A stretch of 8,021 nucleotides of DNA, taken from JAMCXS01 sp964459065. GTDB taxonomy: Bacteria > Acidobacteriota > Terriglobia > UBA7540. The DNA lies in contig CAYWMN010000173.1 in NCBI GenBank assembly GCA_964459065.1, forward strand, positions 1-8,021. The letters are read 5' to 3'. Each line of letters starts with the position of its first letter. Position 1 is the stretch's first letter. The translations under genes were made by a program, and so were the position numbers. Of this stretch, positions 1-5,341 are shown one piece after another. The notes beneath the pieces were generated by a model. It made no database searches. It was given only the letters and a program-made list of their open reading frames with translations, and had not been told where the DNA came from.

Positions 1-660
1 ATCCACTGGCAGGCCGCGGACCTGCTGCTGAAGGTGCTGGAAGAGCCGCCCGCGACAACCACTTTTATCCTGATTTGTCCGCAGGCTTTTGAGTTGCGGT
101 CCACCATCCGGTCGCGCTGTTTTACCCTGCAGTTCGCGCCCGTCGAACAGGCGGTTATCGAGCGGATTCTCGACGAGGAGCGGGGATTCAGCAAGGCTCA
201 ACGGGAGCTTGCGCTGCGGATCGTCAACGGCAGCGTGGCAAGGGCAAGAACCTTTGACCTTAAAGAATTTCTGGGCCGGCGCAAGCCCTGGCTGGACCTG
301 CTAGACCTGGTGGCCCGCCCGCGCAACAGGCCGCTGGCGCCGGGGGATTGGAAGGCCCTGTTCGCCACCACGAAATCGTTGATTGCAGACTCGGGCGGCG
401 CCGAGGAATCGCTCAAGATCGCCTCCGGAATCATCCTGGATCTGCTGCAGGTTCTCCATGAAGAGAACAACCCGCGCGTCACCCATATTGACCTGCTTCC
501 CCGCCTCCAGGCGTGGAGCCGCGCCTTGGGAATGCCTGGAATCGAAAAGCTCGGCAGGGGCCTTGAAAACATCCACCGTGAACAGATCCGCAACGTCAAT
601 CAGCAGCTTTCTCTGGATTCCCTCGCTTCGCAACTCCTGTTGACCGGCACCCGGCTTTGA
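1..660 (+). CDS. holB: DNA polymerase III delta' subunit, C-terminal part (5' end outside window)
   Basis: This is the clamp-loader subunit delta', part of the AAA+ complex that loads the beta sliding clamp onto primed DNA. The reading frame is open from base 1, so the gene starts upstream; 219 residues are visible. Near the visible start is LLLKVLEEPP, followed about 25 residues later by TIRSRC. This pairing is the family hallmark (E. coli has LLKTLEEPP and TLRSRC), and SRC is the conserved AAA+ sensor-1 region. The Walker A and zinc-binding parts lie outside the window. The rest matches in length the helical lid and the C-terminal collar domain, which is usually poorly conserved. It ends at TGA. 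A GTG at 34 opens an in-frame ORF but lies inside the conserved motif, so it is not the real start. In many bacteria tmk lies just upstream; that cannot be seen here. Confident. Confidence 0.93.
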   Translation: MHWQAADLLLKVLEEPPATTTFILICPQAFELRSTIRSRCFTLQFAPVEQAVIERILDEERGFSKAQRELALRIVNGSVARARTFDLKEFLGRRKPWLDLLDLVARPRNRPLAPGDWKALFATTKSLIADSGGAEESLKIASGIILDLLQVLHEENNPRVTHIDLLPRLQAWSRALGMPGIEKLGRGLENIHREQIRNVNQQLSLDSLASQLLLTGTRL

Positions 661-718
661 GAATTTGCGACGCGGGGGCGCCGGAGGCTGCAGAAAAAGG
701 GGTTTACGCCTCCCCTGG

Positions 719-752
719 CCCGCTTTTGGGCAGCCGTTCGGCCAAAGGCGGG
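719..752 (+). terminator. GC-rich hairpin downstream of holB, possible terminator
   Basis: An 11-bp stem forms between 719-729 (CCCGCTTTTGG) and 742-752 (CCAAAGGCGGG), with one U-G wobble and a 12-nt loop. It lies about 60 bp after the holB stop. No clear T-run follows, so it is at best an imperfect intrinsic terminator, and it may instead be a pause or RNA-stability structure. Confidence 0.35.
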
Positions 753-763
753 GGCGGGTAAGA

Positions 764-792
764 TTGTTCTCGCGCCGTGAATATGGTATATA
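764..792 (+). promoter_or_regulatory. Candidate sigma70-type promoter for the hfq-like gene
   Basis: TTGTTC (764-769) and TATATA (787-792) are separated by 17 bp, the preferred spacing. The matches to consensus are partial: 3/6 at -35 and 4/6 at -10. It would start transcription near base 800, giving a leader of roughly 145 nt before the GTG at 946. The surrounding 781-890 is clearly more AT-rich than the genes on either side. This is inferred from sequence only. Confidence 0.35.
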
Positions 793-872
793 TCGAATAC
801 AACGCGAAAGTTTTCTGATCTAAATTTCAGATCCGAAGAAACCAGAACGCGCAAATAGACATCTACTCTTAG

Positions 873-888
873 AGGTATTTGAATACCT
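873..888 (+). repeat. Palindrome in the leader of the hfq-like gene
   Basis: AGGTATT (873-879) and AATACCT (882-888) form a perfect 7-bp inverted repeat with a 2-bp centre. It lies 58 bp before the GTG start and downstream of the promoter candidate. As DNA it could be an operator for a dimeric regulator. As RNA it could form a 6-bp stem with a UUGA loop. Nothing in the sequence decides between these. Confidence 0.4.
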
Positions 889-945
889 TCTTGAGCAAGA
901 CCCAGAAGGCTTTGCGCTCGCAAAGAGTCGGAGGAGTATCAAGGA

Positions 946-1284
946 GTGAACCGCAAATTAATTCGTCCCACACTCTCGGAAGTCAAAGAGCAAATGGGAG
1001 GCCGTGCGCAACGCAAAAAGCCCGCCCCTCCCGATCAAACGAACGCCGAAAATTTTTACTACCTGAAGCAGATGCAGGCCCGAACACCCGTGGTTGTGGT
1101 ACTTGATGAGGGCGAGAGGATCCACGGCGTCATCGAATGGTACGACAGACTCTGCATTAAGGTCCACCGCGCCCATGAGCCGAACCTCCTGATCATGAAA
1201 AACTGCATTCGGTACATCTATAAAGACGGCGAAGGGAAACATGGCGGTAATGGGAATTTCGATCACGAAATTGACATTGATTAA
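946..1284 (+). CDS. hfq: Hfq-like RNA chaperone (Sm fold) with N- and C-terminal extensions
   Basis: This is a host factor of the Sm/Hfq family, expected to form a hexameric ring that binds U- and A-rich RNA and helps small RNAs act on mRNAs in the cytoplasm. The 112-aa protein has a basic, proline-containing N-terminal extension (about 1-35), then NFYYLKQM (36-43, the N-terminal helix). The Sm1 strand region TPVVVVLDEGERIHGVIEWY spans 47-66. The Sm2 region is NLLIMKNCIRYIY (80-92). A short His/Gly/Asp-rich tail ends in DHEIDID. The canonical Sm2 YKH is replaced by MKN (K85 kept, His to Asn), and the position of E. coli Gln41 appears to be Arg68. The GTG start is supported by GGAGGAG at 930-936, nine bases upstream. 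It stands alone between a 285-bp leader and a 123-bp gap. The family call is confident; the RNA-binding mode is uncertain. Confidence 0.85.
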   Translation: MNRKLIRPTLSEVKEQMGGRAQRKKPAPPDQTNAENFYYLKQMQARTPVVVVLDEGERIHGVIEWYDRLCIKVHRAHEPNLLIMKNCIRYIYKDGEGKHGGNGNFDHEIDID

Positions 1285-1292
1285 GCCGGAGC

Positions 1293-1320
1293 GGGCTTGG
1301 GTTGCTTAGCAACAAGTCCC
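1293..1320 (+). terminator. Stem-loop just after the hfq-like gene
   Basis: The core GTTGC (1301-1305), loop TTA, GCAAC (1309-1313) is extended by GGGCTTG on the left and AAGTCCC on the right, with small bulges. It starts 9 bp after the TAA. No T-run follows, so termination is uncertain; it could protect the 3' end or act as a pause site. Confidence 0.3.
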
Positions 1321-1396
1321 TGGTGACCGTCATGCTCTTTGGGGAAGGCTCCGCAACCCGGACCACAGAAATTGCCTTCCGGCTGCCGGGCAATCT

Positions 1397-1410
1397 GGAG
1401 TAGAACATTG
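1397..1410 (+). promoter_or_regulatory. Ribosome binding site that selects a TTG start
   Basis: GGAG at 1397-1400 lies 7 bases before a TTG at 1408. An upstream in-frame TTG at 1339 has no comparable site at the right distance, and the frame has no ATG or GTG in a better position before the signal peptide. Confidence 0.5.
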
Positions 1411-1923
1411 AAGCCATATCGGTATGGACTGTTCAGTCCTGATGCCAAACCGCTTTTCGAGAAGCCATCAACGCGCTGTCTAAAGCTGCGGCAAGCGGCG
1501 GCGCGGAACCGCGGCCGGTTTTGGGCGGCGATCACGGCAGTCACAGGCCTCGCCCTGATCATCCTTCAAGCGGCGCCCCTGCGCGCGCAACAGCAACCGC
1601 AGAATCAGGGCAAGATTCCGGTCATCGGAAAGTTCACACCTGGCCCGGGACGCCAAGCCTTCAGCGGAACCGTGCAGTCCCTGGACATGAAGCAAAAAGT
1701 CTTGAGCGTCAACTCCCGGCAGACCCAGGACTCTGAGATTTTCCCGATCAAGAAAACCGTCCAGGTTGAGGCGCTCAACGGCAAAAAGTTGGGTCTGAAA
1801 GCCTTAAAACCTGGGACAAGCGTCCTGATCTATTTCGAGCAGAAGCGCGGCCAGCGCCGGGTGAAAAACATCATCGTGCTGAAATCCAGCAAGAGGAAAT
1901 CCCAACACGCTCCCGCTTCTTAA
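1408..1923 (+). CDS. Exported protein of unknown function, small beta-rich domain
   Basis: I do not recognise this gene with certainty. The 171-aa product has a basic N-terminal region (1-37), a hydrophobic segment (about 38-58) and a good signal-peptidase-like site, PLRA before QQQ, at residue 60. A Gln/Pro/Asn-rich linker follows. The C-terminal 90 residues (FSGTVQSLDMKQKVLSVNS to VKNIIVL) alternate polar and hydrophobic residues like a small beta-barrel. The layout GTVQSLD, VLSV, LKALKPGTSVLIYF, VKNIIVL resembles the DUF5666 type of periplasmic domain, but this is an impression without a search. The tail is Lys/Ser-rich. The N-region before the hydrophobic core is unusually long for a signal peptide, so a later start or an uncleaved anchor is possible. 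It ends at TAA, 33 bp before bshA, and may be co-transcribed with it. Confidence 0.65.
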   Translation: MKPYRYGLFSPDAKPLFEKPSTRCLKLRQAAARNRGRFWAAITAVTGLALIILQAAPLRAQQQPQNQGKIPVIGKFTPGPGRQAFSGTVQSLDMKQKVLSVNSRQTQDSEIFPIKKTVQVEALNGKKLGLKALKPGTSVLIYFEQKRGQRRVKNIIVLKSSKRKSQHAPAS

Positions 1924-1956
1924 TAACCGCGGCGGGGCGGTCATTGATCAGTCTCC

Positions 1957-3081
1957 ATGAAAATCGGCATAACCTGTTATCCGACTTACGGCGGCAGCGG
2001 CGTGGTTGCGACCGAGCTGGGATTGGAACTTGCAGCCCGCGGCCACGACGTCCACTTCATCAGCTACGCGCTGCCGGTCCGCATCTCGGAGCTTTCCGAG
2101 CACATCCACTTTCATGAAGTGGAGGTCATGAATTATCCGCTGTTTGACCACCCGCCTTACACGCTGGCGCTGGCGTCCCAGATGTACAACGTCGCCGTCA
2201 ACGAATCGCTGGATCTGCTCCACGTCCATTATGCCATTCCCCACTCGGTCAGCGCCTTTCTGGCCCGTGCCATGCTGGGCGAGCGCCGAATTCCCGTGGT
2301 GACCACGCTTCACGGCACCGACATCACCTTGGTGGGCTCCGACCGTTCCTACCTTCCCATGACCCGCTTTGCGATTGAGCAAAGCGACGCCGCCACCGCC
2401 ATCTCGGAGTATCTACGCCAGGTGACGGAGCGGGAGCTGGGCACGTCGCGTCCCATTCAAGTCATTCGAAATTTCGTCAACTGCGACGTCTTTCACCCCG
2501 CCGCGGAGACGGACCGGCGGCAGGAGTTCGCGCCGCAGGGCGAAAAAATCCTGACCCACCTTTCCAACTTTCGGCCGGTCAAACGGGTCACCGACGTCGT
2601 CGAAGCCTTCGCACGGGTTCGCAAGGAAATCCCGGCGAAACTCTTGATGATTGGCGACGGCCCCGAGCGCACGGCCGCCGAATGGCTGGTTCGCGATAAG
2701 AATCTCGCGAAAGACGTCACCTTTCTTGGGAAACAAAATCAGGTGCAAGACCTGCTGCGGCTGGCCGACATCTTGCTGCTGCCAAGCGACCTTGAGTCTT
2801 TTGGGCTGGCGGCACTCGAGGCTATGGCAAGCGGGGTTCCGCCCATCTGCTCCAGGGTCGGCGGGCTGCCTGAGGTTGTGACGGACGGCGTGGAAGGATT
2901 TCTGGTACCGCCCAGGGACGTTGAAGCCTTGGCGGGCCGGGCGCTGGACCTTTTGACCCATCCCAAAAGGCACCAGGAGATGGCCAAGGCCGGACGCCGG
3001 CGCGCCCTGAGCGATTTCTGCTCCTCGAAGATTATTCCCCTCTACGAAGAACTCTACCGGCAGGTTACGGGAAAAAGCTGA
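1957..3081 (+). CDS. bshA: N-acetyl-alpha-D-glucosaminyl L-malate synthase
   Basis: This GT4-family (GT-B fold) glycosyltransferase joins GlcNAc from UDP-GlcNAc to L-malate, the first step of bacillithiol synthesis in the cytoplasm. The 374 aa is the usual length for BshA. The start MKIGITCYPTYGGSG is the typical N-terminus with the glycine-rich donor loop (12-15). LHVHYAIPHS (88-97) and TLHGTDIT (117-124) are BshA-type signatures. The second Rossmann domain carries NFRPVKR (204-210), GDGPE (233-237) and the GT4 EX7E motif with Glu280 and Glu288, in LESFGLAALEAMASG. All key motifs are intact. Start is ATG; the upstream region has no strong Shine-Dalgarno, which suggests translational coupling to the exported-protein gene 33 bp upstream or leader-independent initiation. 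bshB (deacetylase) and bshC (cysteine ligase) are not in this window. It converges on the TadG-like gene. Confidence 0.92.
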   Translation: MKIGITCYPTYGGSGVVATELGLELAARGHDVHFISYALPVRISELSEHIHFHEVEVMNYPLFDHPPYTLALASQMYNVAVNESLDLLHVHYAIPHSVSAFLARAMLGERRIPVVTTLHGTDITLVGSDRSYLPMTRFAIEQSDAATAISEYLRQVTERELGTSRPIQVIRNFVNCDVFHPAAETDRRQEFAPQGEKILTHLSNFRPVKRVTDVVEAFARVRKEIPAKLLMIGDGPERTAAEWLVRDKNLAKDVTFLGKQNQVQDLLRLADILLLPSDLESFGLAALEAMASGVPPICSRVGGLPEVVTDGVEGFLVPPRDVEALAGRALDLLTHPKRHQEMAKAGRRRALSDFCSSKIIPLYEELYRQVTGKS

Positions 3082-3157
3082 AGCGGGCCGGCAACTTCTT
3101 CATTAGGGCCAGCCAAAACCATCAAGCTCCAGCAGGACCTTGCCCATGCCCCGCTTC
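3080..3157. repeat. Inverted repeat in the convergent intergenic gap
   Basis: GAAGCGGG (3080-3087) and CCCGCTTC (3150-3157) are perfect 8-bp inverted copies lying at the two ends of the 85-bp gap between the bshA stop and the TadG-like stop. The 62-bp loop and absence of T-runs make an intrinsic terminator unlikely. No other signal was seen in the gap. Confidence 0.25.
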
Positions 3158-3166
3158 TCAAAGTCC

Positions 3167-4582
3167 TTAGGAACCGCTGCGAATCAAGCGCACCGGAATG
3201 GTTTGCCCCGCGGCTCCGGAAATAACATTCGTAGGACCGGTGCCGCCGCTTCCGCTGCCGCCGCTGCCGCATGCCGTAACATCCATAATGTAGCCATAAA
3301 CGGTTCCCTGATCCTTCTTATCAACGTACTGGAGAAAGACCTTCAGAAAACCGATGACCTCCACGCTGTTCTGCCCGGAATGTAAAACTCCCTTGTAGAT
3401 GGGCACGGCAACGACGGAGTTTGAACTGGTCATTGGAACGGAGGTCTGACCGGCCCAAGTGTTATTGTTCGCGCCGGGAATAATCGTGAAGTGGGGATTA
3501 GTAGAGGCATAGTTCGGGATCTGGTTTGCTTTGGGCGGCGAGCTGGGGGCGGTGCAAGGAGAGCTAATTCCATCCAAGTAGTCCTGGCCGCAGTTGTTGC
3601 CCTGTTGGATCAGGCACTGGACTCCCTGATTCGTCGGCCCCACCATGTTGCCGGCTGAAGATTGGATTGTAACGTCATTGACGCCGCACACAACCGCGTT
3701 CGTGTTGCAGCATTCAATGTTGGCCCGGTAGACCGCCGCGCTGCCCGTTCCCTTTCCGCTACCTCCGCCCGTCTTTGCACAAGAAGGACAATAGGTCGGT
3801 ACGGTTGTCGTAGTCGGGATAAACGCAGCATAATATTGCCCCGGCGCCGCGGCGCTGCCTGGCGAACCAGGCTTCATTGTAAAGGGCTCGCCGATTACTC
3901 CAGTACCCGATTGATACGACCCTGAGCGCGCCACGGTCGCCTTGCCGCTAACCACCGTAACAAAGGGTCCTGTAGACGGGCTGCAATCAGGGTTCGGACT
4001 CGATGTGCTTGTGTAATTGGGGTCGCAATTGGCAAAAAACCACGGCTTCACGCATTGAACGCCGATGGGCATCCCGGACCCGGAAGGATTAAAAGCTTCC
4101 GCGGTAGCCTTGGCGGATACGCTGGCGGTATCAACCCCAAAAATCTTCATAAAGAAAGTCGGCAAAGGATTATTGTGGTTGGAGCCGTTGTAAGTCCCGC
4201 GCCCGGCGTAAACCGTAACCTGCGGGTCGTTGGGAACGCTTGTGTCAACCGTCACATCCGTTGATTTAATGCTCGGGCTATCCCCAGCGATCAGGTTGCT
4301 ATTCCCAACGTCTGCGGCCTGCGTCTGGGCTATGGATATACAGGCTCCCGAAATCGTTCCGGTGCTGTCCGGGACGCAGTCGTTCACCACCAGAGCCTGG
4401 GCGCCCGCCAGCGCCGCCGCGTCGGCAGCACGCTGCGCCTGGCTTCGCCCCACATAGAGCGAGGCAAGGTCAATCGCCAGACCTGCCATGCCTAAAATAA
4501 AGATCATCCCCACCGCTACGATCATTAGGCTGACGCCGCGCGATTTACGATCTTTCCAGCTTGTCTTGTGATTGGCGATCAT
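3167..4582 (-). CDS. TadG-like (Flp pilus-assembly TadE/G-like) anchored extracytoplasmic protein
   Basis: The 471-aa protein has a short basic head (KTSWKDRKSR), then a hydrophobic segment (about 16-45) running into LYVGRSQAQRAADAAALAGA (42-61). This is the classic Tad N-terminus, in which a pilin-like helix anchors the protein in the inner membrane. Proteins of this type occur in Flp/Tad pilus loci, where TadE/F/G act as minor pilins or assembly factors. The rest is Ser/Thr/Gly/Asn-rich with no recognised enzyme motif. It contains 14 cysteines, mostly in the middle (YCPSC, ECC, NNCG), suggesting disulfides outside the cytoplasm, and a flexible SGGSGSGGTG linker near the C-terminus. The start is ATG at 4582, supported by AAGGAG eight bases upstream (on + 4591-4596). 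The frame stays open to 4768, but that extension is not signal-like. No other tad gene is in the window. The class is fairly sure, the role is not. Confidence 0.8.
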   Translation of the reverse strand: MIANHKTSWKDRKSRGVSLMIVAVGMIFILGMAGLAIDLASLYVGRSQAQRAADAAALAGAQALVVNDCVPDSTGTISGACISIAQTQAADVGNSNLIAGDSPSIKSTDVTVDTSVPNDPQVTVYAGRGTYNGSNHNNPLPTFFMKIFGVDTASVSAKATAEAFNPSGSGMPIGVQCVKPWFFANCDPNYTSTSSPNPDCSPSTGPFVTVVSGKATVARSGSYQSGTGVIGEPFTMKPGSPGSAAAPGQYYAAFIPTTTTVPTYCPSCAKTGGGSGKGTGSAAVYRANIECCNTNAVVCGVNDVTIQSSAGNMVGPTNQGVQCLIQQGNNCGQDYLDGISSPCTAPSSPPKANQIPNYASTNPHFTIIPGANNNTWAGQTSVPMTSSNSVVAVPIYKGVLHSGQNSVEVIGFLKVFLQYVDKKDQGTVYGYIMDVTACGSGGSGSGGTGPTNVISGAAGQTIPVRLIRSGS

Positions 4583-4691
4583 GGTTGACACTCCTTCACG
4601 TCCTGATCTCACGCACTTTGACCCGTGGAGATACCGAAACTCTAACCTTTCAGACTCTTGCCGCCGAAGCCTCGAAAGCCAAACCCCGTAC

Positions 4692-4717
4692 GTGTGGAAG
4701 CCACACCTGCTGCTTCC
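4692..4717 (-). promoter_or_regulatory. Two mutually exclusive stems in the TadG-like leader
   Basis: Given on the + strand, GTGTGG (4692-4697) pairs with CCACAC (4701-4706) around a 3-nt loop. GGAAGC (4696-4701) can instead pair with GCTTCC (4712-4717). The two pairings share bases, so only one can form at a time. They lie about 110-135 nt before the TadG-like ATG, inside the leader predicted from the promoter at 4741-4768. A regulatory switch is possible but unproven. Confidence 0.3.
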
Positions 4718-4740
4718 CTGCCCTCGTTTGTATAGATAAT

Positions 4741-4768
4741 ACGATAGCAGCCATTTTTTGATTGACAA
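4741..4768 (-). promoter_or_regulatory. Candidate promoter for the TadG-like gene
   Basis: Read on the minus strand, TTGTCA (4768-4763, 5/6 match to TTGACA) is followed after 16 bp by TATCGT (4746-4741, 4/6 match to TATAAT). A TATTAT at 4741-4736 is a better -10 but 21 bp away. Transcription would begin about 150 nt before the ATG. Confidence 0.4.
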
Positions 4769-5045
4769 GACGCTAACTATGCAATTGCCGGGCGACTATT
4801 AATCTCCCGGTACCGTGATTTTTCAGTAATATCCGTGCCGCGTTCTTACGCTCACCCGCCTCTCAACTGAAAATAGAGCAAGGCATGTACCAAAACCGAC
4901 GCAATCGAAATTCTTCCGCAGACACAAAGGCCCTATTGATGTTTATCGGTTTACAACCCGCAATTCTTGAGTCACTCCAAGCCAGAAAGGTCCGAGGGGT
5001 TCCGGCAGCAGAGCCTTCCGAGCCGCGAACCATGCACTCAAGGCA

Positions 5046-5057
5046 ATTGATATCAAT
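5046..5057. repeat. Perfect 12-bp palindrome
   Basis: ATTGATATCAAT is fully self-complementary with no spacer. It is AT-rich and lies 15 bp from a strong hairpin, in non-coding DNA. It could be an operator or a recombination or insertion relic; the sequence does not say which. Confidence 0.45.
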
Positions 5058-5072
5058 AAGTTATGCAAACGG

Positions 5073-5093
5073 GCTGTCGGCAAAGCCGGCAGC
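5073..5093. repeat. Strong GC-rich hairpin
   Basis: GCTGTCGGC (5073-5081), AAA, GCCGGCAGC (5085-5093) makes a 9-bp stem with one wobble position and a 3-nt loop. No T-run follows on either strand, so a standard intrinsic terminator is not supported, although it lies 250 bp downstream of the minus-strand hydrolase gene and could mark the end of that transcript. Confidence 0.45.
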
Positions 5094-5131
5094 AATTGGG
5101 GAATCGAGTCAAAAGGGATGAACTCATAGCC

Positions 5132-5202
5132 TCTGGTTAAACACCGGGTGATTTTCCCAAAAAGGCGGGGTAATTTTGAGAGGGGCGGGAGTTGAAACCA
5201 GA
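5132..5202. repeat. Repeat block bounded by inverted 7-mers, possible insertion-sequence end
   Basis: GGGTGATTTT (5146-5155) and GGGTAATTTT (5168-5177) are direct copies with a 22-bp period and one mismatch. They are enclosed by TCTGGTT (5132-5138) and its inverted copy AACCAGA (5196-5202). Ends of IS21-family elements often carry several imperfect repeats of about this size rich in ATTTT, so an IS21-like end or scar is one reading. No transposase gene, second end or target duplication is visible. Confidence 0.3.
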
Positions 5203-5341
5203 AATAAGCTTCGCACTGAGTGCAAACTTTTGCGCATTGGAACCGAAAATTGCGCGTCGGGAACTCAACGAACCCAAGCCCTGAAGGCCTAAAACCCCTC
5301 CCACAGCGGCCTTATGCGCACCCATTGTGAACCGCGAAGCC

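Larger units (their letters stand above)
4583..5341. other. 759-bp stretch without a convincing gene
   Basis: This lies between the TadG-like start and the alpha/beta-hydrolase stop. Short open frames exist (for example 4885-5121 on +), but none shows family motifs, a good ribosome site or coding-like composition. The part next to the TadG-like gene holds a promoter candidate and structured leader. The central and distal parts hold a palindrome, a strong hairpin, a repeated GGGTNATTTT unit and a small symmetric GCACTGAGTGC (5213-5223). The mix suggests regulatory DNA plus remnants of past insertion rather than a decayed identifiable gene. Confidence 0.6.

Noticed and set aside
34..660. GTG at 34 as the start of a complete gene
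   Set aside because: It falls inside the conserved LLKVLEEPP motif and the frame is open to base 1, so the gene is simply cut by the window edge.
4583..4740. Cyclic-di-GMP-I riboswitch before the TadG-like gene
   Set aside because: I looked for the conserved aptamer boxes (such as ACGCAAAGCC and GGTAGCGGGG) on the minus strand and did not find them.
4583..4768. In-frame upstream extension of the TadG-like gene
   Set aside because: The added residues are not signal-like and would put the membrane anchor far from the N-terminus. The ATG at 4582 has a good AAGGAG at the right distance.
4885..5121. 78-residue open frame on the + strand
   Set aside because: It has no ribosome site, no recognisable motif, and contains the palindrome and hairpin; it looks like chance in non-coding DNA.
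5284..5313. AAGGCC/GGCCTT inverted repeat as a terminator for the hydrolase gene
   Set aside because: The stem is only 6 bp with an 18-nt loop and no T-run follows on the minus strand.
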